Notes: generated by a model from the letters alone, not told the origin. A stretch of 64,000 nt of DNA from Arthrobacter sp. HY1533 (GCF_027568515.1 NZ_JANKZF010000005.1:248001-312000), one strand, 5' to 3'. Counted from the stretch's first letter, positions 45,390 through 57,953 are shown. Numbers and translations: made by a program.

Positions 45390-46580
45390 CTACTTGAGGA
45401 TCTTGGTGACACGACCTGACCCAACGGTGCGGCCGCCTTCGCGGATAGCGAAGCCGAGGCCCTCTTCCATGGCGATGGGCTGGATCAGCACAACCGACAT
45501 TTCGGTGTTGTCGCCAGGCATAACCATTTCCGTGCCCTCGGGCAGGGTGATGACGCCGGTAACATCCGTGGTGCGGAAGTAGAACTGCGGGCGGTAGTTG
45601 GAGTAGAACGGGTTGTGACGCCCACCCTCATCCTTGGCCAGGATGTAGACGTTGGCTTCGAAATCGGTGTGCGGGGTGATGGAACCCGGCTTCACGATAA
45701 CCTGGCCACGCTCTACGTCTTCGCGCTTGATACCGCGGAGCAGCAGACCACAGTTCTCGCCGGCCCAAGCCTCGTCGAGCTGCTTGTGGAACATTTCGAT
45801 ACCGGTAACCGTGGTCTTCTGGACCGGGCGGATACCAACGATTTCAACTTCAGAGTTGATCTGAAGCGTGCCACGCTCGGCGCGGCCCGTAACAACGGTG
45901 CCACGACCGGTGATGGTGAAGACATCTTCAACCGGCATCAGGAACGGCTTGTCCTTGTCGCGGATCGGGTCCGGAACGTTGTTGTCCACAGCGTCCATCA
46001 GGTCCTCAACGGACTTGACCCATACGGGGTCGCCTTCCAGAGCCTTCAGGCCGGAAACGCGGACAACAGGTGCCTCGTCGCCGTCGAAGCCCTGTGAGGA
46101 CAGCAGTTCGCGAACTTCCATTTCGACCAGGTCGAGGAGTTCTTCGTCATCAACCATGTCCGACTTGTTCAGTGCAACCAGCAGGTAGGGAACACCAACC
46201 TGGCGGGCCAGCAGAACGTGCTCGCGGGTCTGGGCCATCGGGCCGTCAGTCGCAGCAACCACCAGGATAGCGCCGTCCATCTGGGCAGCACCGGTGATCA
46301 TGTTCTTGATGTAGTCAGCGTGACCGGGGGCGTCTACGTGTGCGTAGTGGCGCTTCTCGGTCTGGTACTCAACGTGCGAGATGTTGATCGTGATACCACG
46401 CTGGCGCTCTTCCGGTGCCGAGTCGATGGAACCGAAATCACGCTGCTCGTTAAGATCCGGGTACTTGTCGTACAGTACCTTGGAAATGGCAGCCGTCAAC
46501 GTGGTCTTACCATGGTCAACGTGACCGATGGTGCCGATGTTAACGTGCGGCTTGGTCCGCTCGAACTTTGCCTTTGCCAC
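45390..46580 (-). CDS. tuf: Elongation factor Tu
   Basis: This 396-residue GTPase delivers aminoacyl-tRNA. G1 is [14 protein letters not shown], switch I has [12 protein letters not shown]3 is [13 protein letters not shown] and G4 NKSD. Domains 2 and 3 are complete. It is the last gene after rpsL, rpsG and fusA; a hairpin separates it from fusA, and most of the 162-base gap may hold its own promoter. Confidence 0.98.
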   Translation of the reverse strand: MAKAKFERTKPHVNIGTIGHVDHGKTTLTAAISKVLYDKYPDLNEQRDFGSIDSAPEERQRGITINISHVEYQTEKRHYAHVDAPGHADYIKNMITGAAQMDGAILVVAATDGPMAQTREHVLLARQVGVPYLLVALNKSDMVDDEELLDLVEMEVRELLSSQGFDGDEAPVVRVSGLKALEGDPVWVKSVEDLMDAVDNNVPDPIRDKDKPFLMPVEDVFTITGRGTVVTGRAERGTLQINSEVEIVGIRPVQKTTVTGIEMFHKQLDEAWAGENCGLLLRGIKREDVERGQVIVKPGSITPHTDFEANVYILAKDEGGRHNPFYSNYRPQFYFRTTDVTGVITLPEGTEMVMPGDNTEMSVVLIQPIAMEEGLGFAIREGGRTVGSGRVTKILK

Positions 46581-46686
46581 GGGTTCCTCCTAGAACGTTT
46601 TCAGATAACTTGCTTCCAGCTGCGCTTTTCGCCTCTGGAGTCGTAGCAAGTCTACTGGGGGCTTTTTATGTTTAAGAAATTGCTGG

Positions 46687-46734
46687 TTGCCTGGCGCCTG
46701 TCCAAGCATAAAACTCGGGGCAGGCGCCAAGCAA
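46687..46734 (-). terminator. Hairpin between fusA and tuf
   Basis: Fourteen-base arms (46687-46700 and 46721-46734) pair with one mismatch around a 20-base loop, just past the fusA stop. It may reduce readthrough into tuf. Confidence 0.7.
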
Positions 46735-46742
46735 AGGTGCGA

Positions 46743-48857
46743 CTATTCGCCGCGTGCCTTCTGGATGATTTCGTCGGCTACAGCCTTCGGAACCTCAGAG
46801 TAGCTGTCGAACTTCATCGAGTACACAGCGCGGCCCTGGGTCTTGGACCGCAGGTCGCCGATGTAACCGAACATGCCGGACAAGGGAACAAGAGCCTTGA
46901 TGACCTTGACACCGCTTGCGTCCTCCATGGACTGCATCTGGCCACGACGTGAGTTGATGTCACCGATAACTTCACCCATGTATTCCTCAGGGGTGCGGAC
47001 TTCAACTTCCATCAACGGTTCAAGCAGAACCGGGTTGGCCATGCGTGCGGCTTCCTTGAACGCCATGCGACCGGCGATCTTGAAGGCCATTTCCGAGGAG
47101 TCAACATCGTGGGACGCGCCGTCAAGCAGCGTGGCCTTGATGCCAACCATCGGGTAGCCGGCCAGCACGCCGTCAGGCAGTGCGGACTGGATGCCCTGGT
47201 CAACGCTGGGGATGTATTCACGGGGAACACGGCCACCGGTGACCTTGTTGTCGAACTCGTACATCTCGCCGTCAGCAGTGTCCAGGGGCTCGATGGCGAT
47301 CTGGATCTTAGCGAACTGACCTGAACCACCGGTCTGCTTCTTGTGAGTGTAGTCGTGCTTGGCAACAGCGCGCTTGATGGTTTCGCGGTATGCAACCTGC
47401 GGCTTGCCAACGTTGGCTTCAACGTTGAATTCGCGACGCATGCGGTCCACCAGGATGTCCAGGTGGAGCTCGCCCATGCCGCCAATTTCGGTCTGGCCGG
47501 TGTCTTCGTTGAGGTTGACGGTGAACGTCGGGTCCTCAGCGGAGAGCTTCTGGATAGCCGTGGACAGCTTCTCCTGGTCGCCCTTGGTCTTCGGCTCGAT
47601 GGCAACGAAGATCACGGGTGCGGGGAAGGTCATCGACTCAAGAACGATCGGGTTGGCCGGATCGCACAGGGTGTCACCGGTGGTGGTGTCCTTGAGGCCG
47701 ATCACAGCGTAGATGTGACCTGCGTGGATCTCGTCAACCGGCATTTCCTTGTTGGCGTGCATCTGGAAGAGCTTGCCAATGCGCTCCTTCTTGCCCTTGG
47801 TCGAGTTCATCAGCTGGGTGCCGGAAGTTACCTTGCCGGAGTACACGCGGATGAAGTTCAACTGGCCGAAGAAGGGGTGAGTTGCAATCTTGAACGCCAG
47901 CGCGGAGAACGGTGCATCTTCGCTGGGCTCGCGGGTGAGCTCGATTTCCTCGTCGCGGGGGTCGTGACCGATCATTGCGCCAACGTCAATCGGGTTCGGC
48001 AGGTAGTCGATGACAGCATCGAGCATGGGCTGCACGCCGCGGTTCTTGAATGCGGAACCACAGAAGACCGGGTAGATCTCGGAGTTGACGGTCATCTTGC
48101 GGATGCCGGCCTTGAGTTCCTCGATGGAGGGCTCTACGCCCTCGAGGTACTTCTCCATGAGCTCTTCGGAGGACTCTGCAACGGCCTCAACGAGGGCTGC
48201 GCGGTACTCTTCGGCCTTTTCCTGCAGATCCGCGGGGATCTCCTGGACTTCGTAGGCGGCACCCATGGTGACGTCACCCTTGGAGTCACCGGCCCAAACG
48301 AAGGCCTTCATGGTCATCAGGTCAACAACGCCAGTGAAGTCGCTCTCGACGCCGATCGGCAGCTGCATGACCAACGGCTTGGCACCCAAGCGGTTGATGA
48401 TGGTGTCTACCGTGAAGTAGAAGTCAGCACCGAGCTTGTCCATCTTGTTGACAAAGCAGATACGCGGAACGTTGTACTTGTCAGCCTGGCGCCAAACGGT
48501 CTCAGACTGGGGCTCAACGCCTTCCTTGCCGTCGAAAACAGCAACGGCGCCATCGAGAACTCGCAAGGAGCGCTCAACTTCCACCGTGAAGTCAACGTGG
48601 CCGGGAGTGTCAATGATGTTGATCTGGTTGTTGTTCCAGAAGCAGGTCACGGCGGCAGACGTGATGGTGATGCCGCGTTCCTTTTCCTGTTCCATCCAGT
48701 CAGTCGTCGAAGCACCGTCGTGGGTTTCGCCGATCTTGTGGTTCACACCCGTGTAGAACAGGATGCGCTCAGTCGTAGTGGTCTTGCCGGCATCGATGTG
48801 GGCCATGATGCCGATGTTGCGGACCTTGTTAAGGTCTGTAAGCACGTCCTGTGCCAC
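46743..48857 (-). CDS. fusA: Elongation factor G
   Basis: This 704-residue translocase begins [20 protein letters not shown], then [17 protein letters not shown] (G1), [20 protein letters not shown] (G3) and [10 protein letters not shown] (G4). Domains II to V are complete. It is 72 bases after rpsG, with a hairpin between, and carries no obvious fusidic-acid type truncation. Confidence 0.98.
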   Translation of the reverse strand: MAQDVLTDLNKVRNIGIMAHIDAGKTTTTERILFYTGVNHKIGETHDGASTTDWMEQEKERGITITSAAVTCFWNNNQINIIDTPGHVDFTVEVERSLRVLDGAVAVFDGKEGVEPQSETVWRQADKYNVPRICFVNKMDKLGADFYFTVDTIINRLGAKPLVMQLPIGVESDFTGVVDLMTMKAFVWAGDSKGDVTMGAAYEVQEIPADLQEKAEEYRAALVEAVAESSEELMEKYLEGVEPSIEELKAGIRKMTVNSEIYPVFCGSAFKNRGVQPMLDAVIDYLPNPIDVGAMIGHDPRDEEIELTREPSEDAPFSALAFKIATHPFFGQLNFIRVYSGKVTSGTQLMNSTKGKKERIGKLFQMHANKEMPVDEIHAGHIYAVIGLKDTTTGDTLCDPANPIVLESMTFPAPVIFVAIEPKTKGDQEKLSTAIQKLSAEDPTFTVNLNEDTGQTEIGGMGELHLDILVDRMRREFNVEANVGKPQVAYRETIKRAVAKHDYTHKKQTGGSGQFAKIQIAIEPLDTADGEMYEFDNKVTGGRVPREYIPSVDQGIQSALPDGVLAGYPMVGIKATLLDGASHDVDSSEMAFKIAGRMAFKEAARMANPVLLEPLMEVEVRTPEEYMGEVIGDINSRRGQMQSMEDASGVKVIKALVPLSGMFGYIGDLRSKTQGRAVYSMKFDSYSEVPKAVADEIIQKARGE

Positions 48858-48888
48858 GGTTTCTCCCTTGTCTAGAGATGAGCTGAAA

Positions 48889-48917
48889 GGATGCCGGCGG
48901 GGTTGCCGCCGGCATCC
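48889..48917 (-). terminator. Hairpin between rpsG and fusA
   Basis: Perfect 12-base arms GGATGCCGGCGG (48889-48900) and CCGCCGGCATCC (48906-48917) with a 5-base loop, 12 bases after rpsG. It lies inside an operon, so it is probably a partial terminator or an mRNA stabiliser. Confidence 0.7.
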
Positions 48918-48929
48918 TTGCGGCTCTAG

Positions 48930-49400
48930 TTACCAGCGGTAATGTGCGAAGGCCTTGTTGGACTCTGCCATCTTGTGGGTATCTTCGCGACGCTTGACAG
49001 CGGCACCAAGGCCGTTGGAGGCATCCAGAACTTCGTTGCGCAGACGCTCGGTCATGGTCTTCTCGCGGCGAGCCTTCGAGTAACCAACCAACCAGCGAAG
49101 GGCAAGTGCGGTCTGACGACCCGGCTTGACCTCAACCGGAACCTGGTAGGTGGCGCCACCAACACGGCGGGACTTGACCTCGAGGCTCGGCTTGATGTTC
49201 TCCATGGCCTTCTTCAAGGCAACAACGGGATCAGCACCGGTCTTCTCGCGCACACCCTCGAGTGCACCGTAAACGATGCGCTCTGCGGTGGACTTCTTGC
49301 CGTCAACGAGAACCTTGTTGATCAGCTGAGTGACCAGGGGGGAGCCGTATACGGGATCTACAACTAGCGGCCGCTTGGGGGCCGGACCCTTGCGAGGCAT
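48930..49400 (-). CDS. rpsG: 30S ribosomal protein S7
   Basis: This 156-residue protein begins [20 protein letters not shown] and has the signature [21 protein letters not shown] and a C-terminal AFAHYRW. A longer in-frame reading upstream overlaps rpsL and is not used. The start is 1 base past the rpsL stop. Confidence 0.97.
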   Translation of the reverse strand: MPRKGPAPKRPLVVDPVYGSPLVTQLINKVLVDGKKSTAERIVYGALEGVREKTGADPVVALKKAMENIKPSLEVKSRRVGGATYQVPVEVKPGRQTALALRWLVGYSKARREKTMTERLRNEVLDASNGLGAAVKRREDTHKMAESNKAFAHYRW

Positions 49401-49401
49401 A

Positions 49402-49776
49402 TTACTTCTTCTCCATCTTTGCACCGTAGCGGCTGCGAGCCTGCTTGCGGTTCTTAACGCCCTGGGTATCCAATGCGCCACGGACGATCTTGTAACGAAC
49501 ACCGGGAAGGTCCTTAACACGGCCTCCACGGACGAGCACGATGGAGTGCTCCTGGAGGTTGTGGCCTACACCGGGGATGTAAGCGGTAACTTCCACGCCA
49601 CCGTTAAGGCGCACACGTGCAACCTTACGCAGAGCCGAGTTCGGCTTCTTCGGGGTGGTGGTGTAAACGCGCGTGCAAACGCCGCGACGCATGGGGCTGC
49701 CCTTCAATGCGGGAGCCTTGGTCTTCGTGACCTTGGGTGTCCGGCCCTTTCGGACCAGCTGGTTAATCGTAGGCAC
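49402..49776 (-). CDS. rpsL: 30S ribosomal protein S12
   Basis: This 124-residue protein begins (V/M)[14 protein letters not shown] with a GTG start and GGAG upstream. The decoding loops [16 protein letters not shown] and [12 protein letters not shown] carry the wild-type Lys residues whose change gives streptomycin resistance, so none is predicted here. It heads the str operon. Confidence 0.97.
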   Translation of the reverse strand: MPTINQLVRKGRTPKVTKTKAPALKGSPMRRGVCTRVYTTTPKKPNSALRKVARVRLNGGVEVTAYIPGVGHNLQEHSIVLVRGGRVKDLPGVRYKIVRGALDTQGVKNRKQARSRYGAKMEKK

Positions 49777-49836
49777 TTTCGTGTTCTCCGTTGTTTTCTC
49801 GAGTGTTACTCGTGTCGCTTTCCCTAGGGCGGGCAA

Positions 49837-50005
49837 CCTCCACGCCCAGGGCGGGAGGCCGTTCTGCCATCAAGGAAGAGCCATTTACTGGTAGTCGCAG
49901 ACTGGGCGACTTCACAGCGCCTAGGCATGCAAAAATGTGGCATTCGCTGTACAAGAACCGTACAACCCGGACCCGCATCCACCTTCTTCGCCTAGACGAA
50001 GGAGG
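49837..50005 (-). other. rpsL leader with two small hairpins
   Basis: Hairpin A (49837-49858) pairs CCTCC-x-CGCC with GGCG-x-GGAGG. Hairpin B pairs 49982-49990 with 49997-50005, with one G-T pair. Together they sit in the leader of about 260 bases ahead of rpsL. The 410-base gap 49777-50186 also holds the promoter and the rpoC terminator; no gene is seen. Confidence 0.4.
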
Positions 50006-50045
50006 CTGACACTCTTATCCACTGCCACACTAACAATTACTAACT

Positions 50046-50074
50046 ACATTACCACGGGTTAAGCCCGGCCAAGA
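50046..50074 (-). promoter_or_regulatory. Candidate rpsL (str operon) promoter
   Basis: The -10 TAATGT is at 50046-50051 (minus strand). The -35 may be TCTTGG (50069-50074, 17-base spacer). The same TAATGTAGTT string occurs at the rpoB promoter. Confidence 0.5.
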
Positions 50075-50130
50075 AATCGACCCCGCTCCCCCTGCATCCA
50101 GGCGTTTGCCGCCTTGTTAAAGCACGACGG

Positions 50131-50167
50131 CGGCTGGTGGGTTTCGCAATGAAACCCACCAACCGCC
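50131..50167 (-). terminator. Terminator of rpoBC
   Basis: Sixteen-base arms (50131-50146 and 50152-50167) pair with one mismatch; the loop is 5 bases. It lies 19 bases past the rpoC stop. Confidence 0.88.
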
Positions 50168-50186
50168 CGTTCGCTCTAGCTAGGTG

Positions 50187-53100
50187 TTAGCCGCTGAAGT
50201 TGGTGCCCAGGTCGTAGTCATCCAGGGGGATGGCACGGAACTCGGCGCCGAGGTCTCCCACGCCGCCCACGTAGTCGAAGTCGCTGAATGCGCTCGGACC
50301 GGTGAACAGGTTGGCCTTGGCTTCTTCCGTGGGCTCCACCGTGACGTTGGTGTAGCGCGGAAGGCCGGTGCCGGCGGGGATCAGCTTACCGATGATCACG
50401 TTCTCCTTCAGACCCAGCAGCGGGTCAGACTTGCCTTCCATGGCCGCCTGCGTCAGGACGCGGGTGGTTTCCTGGAAGGAAGCAGCGGAGAGCCATGATT
50501 CGGTGGCCAAGGATGCCTTGGTGATACCCATCAGCTCGTTGCGGCCTGAAGCCGGCTTCTTGCCTTCGGACACGACGCGACGGTTTTCTGTCTCGAAGCG
50601 GCCGCGCTCGGCGAGCTCACCGGGCAGCAGGTTTGAATCGCCGGACTCGATGACCGTGACGCGGCGCAGCATCTGGCGGACGATAACCTCGACGTGCTTG
50701 TCGTGGATACCTACACCCTGGCTGCGGTAAACGCCCTGGACTTCCTCAACGAGGTGCTTCTGGGCGGCACGCGGGCCGAGGATGCGCAGAACCTGCTTGG
50801 GGTCAACAGCACCCACAATGAGCTTCTGACCAACCTCTACGTGCTCACCGTCGGCAACCGTCAGGCGTGCGCGGCGGAGAACCGGGTAGGCGATCTCTTC
50901 CGTGCCGTCGTCCGGGGTCAGGATCAAACGCATGGTCTTCTCGGACTCATCAATGTTGATGCGGCCGGCAGCTTCTGCGATCGGGGCAACACCCTTGGGG
51001 GTACGTGCCTCGAAGAGCTCCTGGATACGGGGCAGACCCTGGGTGATGTCCTCGCCACGGCTGGCGGAAACAGCACCACCGGTGTGGAAGGTACGCATGG
51101 TCAGCTGGGTACCGGGCTCACCAATGGACTGTGCGGCGATAATGCCCACGGCCTCACCGATGTCCACGGTCTTGCCGGTGGCCAGCGAGCGGCCGTAGCA
51201 AAGCGCACAGGTTCCAACGGTCGACTCACAGGTCAGCACGGAGCGGACCTTGATCTCTTCAATGCCGGCTGCGAACAGCTTGGCAATGAGGACATCTCCA
51301 ACGTCGTCGCCGGCCTCGGCCAGGACGGTGCCGGAAGAATCGACAACCTCGGAAGCCAAGGTACGGGCGTAAACGCTGTTCTCGACTTCCTCGTGCAGCA
51401 CGATTGCGCCGTTGGCGTCGACCACTGCGATGGGCAGGGTCAGGCCGCGCTCGGTGCCACAGTCGTCTTCGCGAACGATGACATCCTGTGAAACGTCAAC
51501 CAGACGACGCGTCAGGTAACCGGAGTTTGCCGTACGCAGAGCGGTATCAGCCAGACCCTTACGGGCACCGTGGGTGGCGATGAAGTATTCCAGAACCGAC
51601 AGGCCCTCACGGTAGGAGGACTTGATCGGGCGAGGAATAATTTCACCCTTCGGGTTGGCCACCAGGCCACGAATACCGGCAATCTGGCGAACCTGCATCC
51701 AGTTACCACGGGCACCGGAGGACACCATGCGGTTGATCGTGTTGGACGCGGCGAAGGACGCACGCATCGAGTCGGCGATCTCGTTGGTTGCCTGGTTCCA
51801 GATGTCGATGAGCTCCTGGCGGCGCTCCTCGTCAGCAATCAGACCCTTGTCGTACTGGGCCTGGACCTTGGCGGCCTTGATCTCGTAGCTCTCAAGGAGA
51901 GCCGGCTTTGAGGCCGGAACCTCAATGTCGGAGATGGCCACAGTGACGCCCGAGCGGGTTGCCCAGTAGAAACCGGCATCCTTCAAGTTGTCCAGCGTTG
52001 CTGCCACAACAACCTTGGGGTACCGCTCGGCGAGGTCGTTGACGATCTCGGAGAGCTGGCCCTTGTCGGCAACGGCTTCAACCCACGGGTAGTCCGCGGG
52101 CAGGGTGTCGTTGAAGATGACCTGGCCCAGGGAGGTGTCGATGATGGCGGACTCGCCAGCCTCGAAGCCTTCCGGCCCCTGTCGCTCCGGACCCGGCACG
52201 AAGCCTTCCAGGCGGATCTTGACCTGCGAGTTCAGGTGCAGCTCACCGGCGTCGAAAGCCATGACGGCTTCGGCTGCCGTGGAGAAGCTGCGGCCTTCGC
52301 CGGCAGAACCTTCACGCTTGGTGGTCAGGTGGTACAGGCCGATGATCATATCCTGCGAAGGCAGGGTGACCGGGCGGCCATCCGACGGCTTCAGGATGTT
52401 GTTGCTGGAGAGCATCAGGATGCGGGCTTCAGCCTGGGCTTCGGGGCTCAGCGGCAGGTGAACTGCCATCTGGTCACCGTCGAAGTCAGCGTTGAAGGCG
52501 CCACAAACCAGCGGGTGAAGCTGGATTGCCTTGCCTTCAACAAGCTGGGGCTCGAACGCCTGGATACCCAAACGGTGCAGGGTTGGTGCACGGTTCAGCA
52601 GCACCGGGTGCTCGGTGATGATCTCTTCGAGAACATCCCACACCTGGGGGCGGAAACGCTCAACCATGCGCTTGGCGCTCTTGATGTTCTGTGCGTGGTT
52701 GAGGTCAACCAGGCGCTTCATCACGAACGGCTTGAAGAGCTCCAGGGCCATCTGCTTGGGCAGACCACACTGGTGCAGCTTCAGCTGCGGACCAACAACA
52801 ATGACCGAACGGCCAGAGTAGTCAACGCGCTTACCGAGGAGGTTCTGACGGAAACGACCCTGCTTGCCCTTGAGCATGTCGCTCAGGGACTTCAACGGAC
52901 GGTTGCCCGGACCGGTGACGGGGCGGCCACGACGACCGTTGTCGAACAGGGAGTCAACGGCTTCCTGCAGCATGCGCTTCTCGTTGTTGACGATGATCTC
53001 CGGAGCACCCAGGTCAAGCAGGCGCTTGAGACGGTTGTTGCGGTTGATCACGCGACGGTACAGGTCGTTCAGGTCCGAGGTGGCGAAACGGCCACCGTCG

Positions 53101-54089
53101 AGCTGAACCATGGGGCGCAGTTCCGGCGGGATCACCGGGACGGCATCCAGAACCATGCCAAGCGGGCTGTTGTTGGTGGTCAGGAATGCGTTGACAACCT
53201 TCAGGCGCTTGAGTGCACGGGTCTTGCGCTGGCCCTTGCCGTTGGCAATGATGTCGCGCAGGATCTCGGCTTCGCCGGGCATGTCAAAGTTCTCAAGACG
53301 GCTCTTGATGGCTTCGGCACCCATGGAACCTTCGAAGAACATGCCGTAGCGCTCGCGCAGTTCGCGGTAAAGAGCTTCGTCACCTTCCAGGTCGGCAACC
53401 TTCAGGCCCTTGAAACGGTCCCAAACCTGCTCGAGGCGGTCGATGTCCGCATCGGCACGCTTGCGCACGTTGGCCATCTGGCGGTCCGCGGAGTCGCGGG
53501 CCTTCTTCTTGTCGGCTGCCTTGGCGCCTTCACCTTCCAGGCGGGCAAGCTCGCCCTCGAGGTCGCGGGCGATCGTGGCGATGTCGCTGTCACGGGTGTC
53601 CACCATGCGCTTCTTCTCAAGATCGTGCTCGATCTGGAGGTTCGGCAGCTCTTCGTGACGTGCTTCATCGTCAACGCTGGTGATCATGTAGGCAGCGAAG
53701 TAGATGACCTTCTCAAGGTCCTTCGGTGCCAGGTCCAGCAGGTAGCCCAAGCGCGAGGGAACGCCCTTGAAGTACCAGATGTGGGTTACGGGTGCTGCAA
53801 GCTCAATGTGGCCCATGCGCTCACGGCGCACCTTGGCGCGGGTGACTTCAACGCCACAACGCTCACAAATGATGCCCTTGAAGCGCACGCGCTTGTACTT
53901 GCCGCAGTAGCATTCCCAGTCGCGGGAAGGGCCGAAGATCTTCTCGCAGAAGAGGCCGTCCTTCTCGGGCTTGAGCGTGCGGTAGTTGATGGTTTCCGGC
54001 TTCTTGACTTCGCCGTGGCTCCAGTCGCGGATGTCTTGCGCGGTGGCCAGGCCAATCTGCATGAGGCCGAAGGAGGATTCGCTGGACAT
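50187..54089 (-). CDS. rpoC: DNA-directed RNA polymerase subunit beta-prime
   Basis: This 1300-residue subunit carries the catalytic Mg triad in [16 protein letters not shown]. The N-terminal zinc ribbon is [20 protein letters not shown], and the second zinc site includes [17 protein letters not shown]. It begins [20 protein letters not shown]. The gap after rpoB is 101 bases. Length and domain order match other actinobacteria. Confidence 0.98.
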   Translation of the reverse strand: MSSESSFGLMQIGLATAQDIRDWSHGEVKKPETINYRTLKPEKDGLFCEKIFGPSRDWECYCGKYKRVRFKGIICERCGVEVTRAKVRRERMGHIELAAPVTHIWYFKGVPSRLGYLLDLAPKDLEKVIYFAAYMITSVDDEARHEELPNLQIEHDLEKKRMVDTRDSDIATIARDLEGELARLEGEGAKAADKKKARDSADRQMANVRKRADADIDRLEQVWDRFKGLKVADLEGDEALYRELRERYGMFFEGSMGAEAIKSRLENFDMPGEAEILRDIIANGKGQRKTRALKRLKVVNAFLTTNNSPLGMVLDAVPVIPPELRPMVQLDGGRFATSDLNDLYRRVINRNNRLKRLLDLGAPEIIVNNEKRMLQEAVDSLFDNGRRGRPVTGPGNRPLKSLSDMLKGKQGRFRQNLLGKRVDYSGRSVIVVGPQLKLHQCGLPKQMALELFKPFVMKRLVDLNHAQNIKSAKRMVERFRPQVWDVLEEIITEHPVLLNRAPTLHRLGIQAFEPQLVEGKAIQLHPLVCGAFNADFDGDQMAVHLPLSPEAQAEARILMLSSNNILKPSDGRPVTLPSQDMIIGLYHLTTKREGSAGEGRSFSTAAEAVMAFDAGELHLNSQVKIRLEGFVPGPERQGPEGFEAGESAIIDTSLGQVIFNDTLPADYPWVEAVADKGQLSEIVNDLAERYPKVVVAATLDNLKDAGFYWATRSGVTVAISDIEVPASKPALLESYEIKAAKVQAQYDKGLIADEERRQELIDIWNQATNEIADSMRASFAASNTINRMVSSGARGNWMQVRQIAGIRGLVANPKGEIIPRPIKSSYREGLSVLEYFIATHGARKGLADTALRTANSGYLTRRLVDVSQDVIVREDDCGTERGLTLPIAVVDANGAIVLHEEVENSVYARTLASEVVDSSGTVLAEAGDDVGDVLIAKLFAAGIEEIKVRSVLTCESTVGTCALCYGRSLATGKTVDIGEAVGIIAAQSIGEPGTQLTMRTFHTGGAVSASRGEDITQGLPRIQELFEARTPKGVAPIAEAAGRINIDESEKTMRLILTPDDGTEEIAYPVLRRARLTVADGEHVEVGQKLIVGAVDPKQVLRILGPRAAQKHLVEEVQGVYRSQGVGIHDKHVEVIVRQMLRRVTVIESGDSNLLPGELAERGRFETENRRVVSEGKKPASGRNELMGITKASLATESWLSAASFQETTRVLTQAAMEGKSDPLLGLKENVIIGKLIPAGTGLPRYTNVTVEPTEEAKANLFTGPSAFSDFDYVGGVGDLGAEFRAIPLDDYDLGTNFSG

Positions 54090-54190
54090 ATGGGTCCTGT
54101 TCTCTCTAATTCTCTAAGTCTGAATGTCTAAGCGGGTACGGGAAGAAGTGAAGGTCCGGCGGCGGTGGGCTGGCCACCGCCGCCGACTCA

Positions 54191-57100
54191 CTAAACTTCT
54201 TCGACAGAGTTAGGCTCGGCCCGTGACAGGTCGATGCCCAGCTCCTCCGCGGCCCGGAAGACTTCATCATCCGAGTCACGCATTTCAATCGTGGTGCCGT
54301 CGGTGGAAAGGACTTCCACGTTCAGGCACAGCGACTGCATTTCCTTGATGAGAACCTTGAAGGACTCGGGGATGCCCGGCTCCGGGATGTTCTCGCCCTT
54401 GACGATGGCTTCGTAGACCTTCACGCGGCCATGGATGTCATCGGACTTGATGGTCAACAGTTCCTGCAGCGTGTACGCCGCACCGTAAGCCTCAAGTGCC
54501 CAAACTTCCATTTCACCGAAGCGCTGGCCACCGAACTGGGCCTTACCACCCAGGGGCTGCTGCGTGATCATGGAGTACGGGCCCGTGGAACGGGCGTGGA
54601 TCTTGTCGTCCACCAGGTGGTGGAGCTTCAAGATGTACATGTAGCCAACGGAGACCGGGTCCGGGAACGGCTCGCCGGAGCGGCCGTCGAACAGGCGGGT
54701 CTTGCCCGAGGAATCGATCAGGCGATCGCCGTCGCGAGTCACATTGGTGGAGTCGAGCAGGCCTGTGATTTCAGAGTCACGGGCACCGTCGAAGACCGGG
54801 GTGGCAACCTTCGTCTGACCGATTTCACGCGGCAGGTTCGGCAGGTTCTTGATCCAGTCAGGCTCGCCTTCAACCTTCCAGCCGGTCTTGGCAACCCAAC
54901 CGAGGTGGATTTCCAGGACCTGGCCCACGTTCATTCGACCCGGAACACCCAGGGGGTTCAGGACGATGTCAACGGGGGTGCCGTCAGCCAGGAAGGGCAT
55001 GTCTTCGATCGGGAGGATCTTGGAAATAACACCCTTGTTGCCGTGGCGGCCTGCAAGCTTGTCACCATCGGTGATCTTGCGCTTGTTGGCAACGTAGACG
55101 CGAACCAGCTGGTTCACTCCGGGAGGCAGGTCATCTTCGGAGTCGCGGTCGAAGACGCGCACACCGATGACGGTTCCGGACTCGCCGTGGGGAACCTTCA
55201 GGGAGGTGTCGCGAACTTCGCGGCTCTTCTCACCGAAGATGGCGCGCAGCAGGCGCTCTTCCGGGGTCAGCTCGGTCTCGCCCTTGGGCGTGACCTTTCC
55301 TACCAGGATGTCGCCGGCTTCAACTTCAGCACCGATGTGGATGATGCCGCGCTCGTCCAGGCCAGCAAGGATTTCCTCGGAAACGTTCGGGATGTCCCGG
55401 GTGATTTCCTCGGCACCAAGCTTGGTGTCGCGGGCGTCAATTTCATGCTCTTCGATGTGAATCGAGGAGAGCACGTCTTCGGCAACAATGCGCTGCGAGA
55501 GGATGATGGCATCCTCGTAGTTGTGGCCTTCCCAGGACATGAACGCCACAAGGAGGTTCTTGCCCAGGGCGAGCTCGCCCATGTCCGTTGCCGGGCCGTC
55601 GGCGATGATGCCGCCAACTTCCAGGCGCTGGCCTTCGGAGGCCAGGACGCGCTGGTTGTAAGCCGTGCCCTGGTTGGAACGCTGGTACTTGGCGATCGGG
55701 TAGCTGATCTCCGTGCCGTCGTCGTTGAGCATGACAACAACGTCGGCGGAAACCTCGGAGACCACACCGGCCTTCTTGGCAATGACAACGTCACCGGCGT
55801 CAACAGCGGTGGCGCGCTCCATGCCGGTACCCACGAACGGGGCCTCGGACTGGACCAGCGGCACAGCCTGACGCTGCATGTTCGCACCCATGAGGGCGCG
55901 GTTGGCGTCATCGTGCTCGAGGAACGGAATCAGGGCGGTTGCCACGGACACCATCTGGCGCGGGGAAACGTCCATGTACTCGACCTCGTCGGCCGGGATC
56001 AGGACGGGCTCGCCGCCACCACCGCGCTGGCGAACCAGGACGGACTCTTCAACGAAGTGGTTGTTGTCGTCCAGCGGCGCGTTGGCCTGGGCGATGACAA
56101 CGTCCATCTCGTCATCAGCGGTCAGGTAGTCAACCTCATCGGAGACCACACCACCCTTGACGCGGCGGTACGGGGTCTCGATGAAGCCGAACGGGTTGAT
56201 GCGACCGTAGGAAGCCAAGGAACCGATCAGACCAATGTTCGGGCCTTCAGGGGTTTCAATGGGGCACATGCGGCCGTAGTGGGACGGGTGAACGTCTCGA
56301 ACTTCCATGCCTGCACGGTCACGGGACAAACCGCCCGGGCCCAGCGCGGACAGGCGACGCTTGTGCGTCAGGCCGGCCAGCGGGTTGTTCTGGTCCATGA
56401 ACTGCGACAGCTGGGACGTTCCGAAGAACTCCTTGATGGCAGCCACAACGGGGCGGATGTTGATCAGGGTCTGCGGCGTGATCGCTTCGACGTCCTGCGT
56501 AGTCATGCGCTCGCGAACAACGCGCTCCATGCGGGAAAGACCCGTGCGGACCTGGTTCTCGATGAGCTCGCCCACGGCGCGGATGCGACGGTTGCCGAAG
56601 TGGTCGATGTCGTCGACGTCGACGCGCAGGTCAACCTCGGCGCCGTCGCGCTTGCCCTTGGTGGTCTTGTTGCCGGCGTGCAAGGCAACCAGGTACTTGA
56701 TCATGGCGACGATGTCGTCCACGCTCAGCACGGAGGCGTTCTCATCGCTCAACGGCAGGTCGATGCCCAGCTTGCGGTTGATCTTGTAACGGCCAACCTT
56801 GGCCAGATCGTAGCGCTTCGGGTTGAAGTACAGGTTGTGCAGCAGCGCATCGGCAGCGTCGACCGTGGGCGGCTCGCCCGGGCGCAGCTTGCGGTAGATG
56901 TCCAAGAGGGCATCTTCGCGGCCGGTGGTGGCATCCTTTTCAAGGGTTGCGCGGATGGAGTCGAACTCGCCGAACTCCTCCAGGATCTGGCCTTCGGTCC
57001 AGCCCAGTGCCTTCAACAGCACGGTGACCGACTGCTTGCGCTTGCGGTCAAGACGCACGCCGACCTGGTCGCGCTTGTCAATCTCCAGCTCGAACCATGC

Positions 57101-57709
57101 ACCACGTGAGGGGATGATCTTGGCGGTGAAGATTTCCTTGTCGCTGGTCTTGTCCGCGGCGCGCTCAAAGTAGGCGCCCGGGGAACGGACCAGCTGGGAG
57201 ACAACAACACGCTCGGTGCCGTTGATGACGAAGGTGCCCTTGTTGGTCATGAGCGGGAAATCGCCCATGAACACAGTCTGCTGCTTGATTTCACCGGTCA
57301 TGTTGTTCATGAACTCGGCCTTGACGTACAGCGGCGCGGCGTACGTGGCGTCGCGGTCCTTGCACTCGTCAACAGTGAACTTGGGGTCAGAGAATTCCGG
57401 TTCCGTGAAGGACAGGGACATGGTGCCCTGGAAGTCCTCAATCGGGGAGATCTCTTCGAAGATGTCGGACAGACCCGAGGTGACGGCCACACTGTCATCG
57501 CCGGCGTCCACGGCCGTCTGCATGCGGTCCTGCCAGCGCCCATTGCCTACGAGCCAGTCAAAGCTCTCGGTCTGGAGTGCAAGCAGATTCGGCACGTCAA
57601 GCGGCTCGTGAATCTTTGCGAATGAGAGGCGACTCTTTGCACCGTCGGTGCTGTTTGAATCGATAGCGGTTGCAGCGTTATTTACATTAGAGGTGCTCGA
57701 GGCGACCAA
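54191..57709 (-). CDS. rpoB: DNA-directed RNA polymerase subunit beta
   Basis: This 1172-residue subunit has all conserved blocks. The rifampicin pocket reads [20 protein letters not shown], then [19 protein letters not shown], with the wild-type Asp, His and Ser residues, so rifampicin sensitivity is expected. TTG 57709 is the likely start, because GGAAGGA stands 6 bases upstream; a GTG 15 bases earlier lies before that site. The leader is about 200 bases from the promoter at 57924-57953. Confidence 0.97.
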   Translation of the reverse strand: MVASSTSNVNNAATAIDSNSTDGAKSRLSFAKIHEPLDVPNLLALQTESFDWLVGNGRWQDRMQTAVDAGDDSVAVTSGLSDIFEEISPIEDFQGTMSLSFTEPEFSDPKFTVDECKDRDATYAAPLYVKAEFMNNMTGEIKQQTVFMGDFPLMTNKGTFVINGTERVVVSQLVRSPGAYFERAADKTSDKEIFTAKIIPSRGAWFELEIDKRDQVGVRLDRKRKQSVTVLLKALGWTEGQILEEFGEFDSIRATLEKDATTGREDALLDIYRKLRPGEPPTVDAADALLHNLYFNPKRYDLAKVGRYKINRKLGIDLPLSDENASVLSVDDIVAMIKYLVALHAGNKTTKGKRDGAEVDLRVDVDDIDHFGNRRIRAVGELIENQVRTGLSRMERVVRERMTTQDVEAITPQTLINIRPVVAAIKEFFGTSQLSQFMDQNNPLAGLTHKRRLSALGPGGLSRDRAGMEVRDVHPSHYGRMCPIETPEGPNIGLIGSLASYGRINPFGFIETPYRRVKGGVVSDEVDYLTADDEMDVVIAQANAPLDDNNHFVEESVLVRQRGGGGEPVLIPADEVEYMDVSPRQMVSVATALIPFLEHDDANRALMGANMQRQAVPLVQSEAPFVGTGMERATAVDAGDVVIAKKAGVVSEVSADVVVMLNDDGTEISYPIAKYQRSNQGTAYNQRVLASEGQRLEVGGIIADGPATDMGELALGKNLLVAFMSWEGHNYEDAIILSQRIVAEDVLSSIHIEEHEIDARDTKLGAEEITRDIPNVSEEILAGLDERGIIHIGAEVEAGDILVGKVTPKGETELTPEERLLRAIFGEKSREVRDTSLKVPHGESGTVIGVRVFDRDSEDDLPPGVNQLVRVYVANKRKITDGDKLAGRHGNKGVISKILPIEDMPFLADGTPVDIVLNPLGVPGRMNVGQVLEIHLGWVAKTGWKVEGEPDWIKNLPNLPREIGQTKVATPVFDGARDSEITGLLDSTNVTRDGDRLIDSSGKTRLFDGRSGEPFPDPVSVGYMYILKLHHLVDDKIHARSTGPYSMITQQPLGGKAQFGGQRFGEMEVWALEAYGAAYTLQELLTIKSDDIHGRVKVYEAIVKGENIPEPGIPESFKVLIKEMQSLCLNVEVLSTDGTTIEMRDSDDEVFRAAEELGIDLSRAEPNSVEEV

Positions 57710-57764
57710 GAGGGATCCTTCCACAGACCTGCAGGCTTGTTCATGCGACCCCCACCCGATCCGC

Positions 57765-57784
57765 CCCAGGTCATCAAACCTGGG
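57765..57784 (-). other. Hairpin in the rpoB leader
   Basis: Arms CCCAGGT (57765-57771) and ACCTGGG (57778-57784), extended by CG pairs across a one-base bulge. It stands about 55 bases ahead of the rpoB start. It could be a regulatory or pausing hairpin. Confidence 0.45.
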
Positions 57785-57923
57785 CGAACGCTGGACAGGC
57801 TGCCAAGAAAAGCGCCTTCCCGGGAGACTGGCCCCCGGTGTTGCTTGCTTTCCACGGCCCCTGACCTAGACAAAGCCCACCGCTATATGAAGGCTGAAGG
57901 TTAAGAGGGATACGCAAAGAACT

Positions 57924-57953
57924 ACATTACAGCCTTTAGTGCGCACGTGTCTA
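57924..57953 (-). promoter_or_regulatory. rpoB promoter
   Basis: TAGACA (57948-57953), an 18-base spacer and TAATGT (57924-57929) on the minus strand form a good SigA-type promoter. The 458-base gap 57710-58167 holds this, the rpoB leader and, on the plus strand, the start region of the thiolase gene. Confidence 0.6.

Noticed and set aside
49402-49776. Streptomycin-resistance change in S12
   Set aside because: Both key Lys residues (in TPKKPNSA and GGRVKDLPG) are present.
55800-56500. Rifampicin-resistance residues in RpoB
   Set aside because: The pocket has the usual sensitive residues ([24 protein letters not shown]).
54431-57109. 892-codon open frame antisense to rpoB
   Set aside because: It mirrors the codon periodicity of rpoB in high-GC DNA and has no ribosome site or recognisable domain. 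The same holds for long antisense frames opposite rpoC (52236-54131), glgX/nnr (1356-3107), glmM (9087-10391) and fusA (47343-48875).
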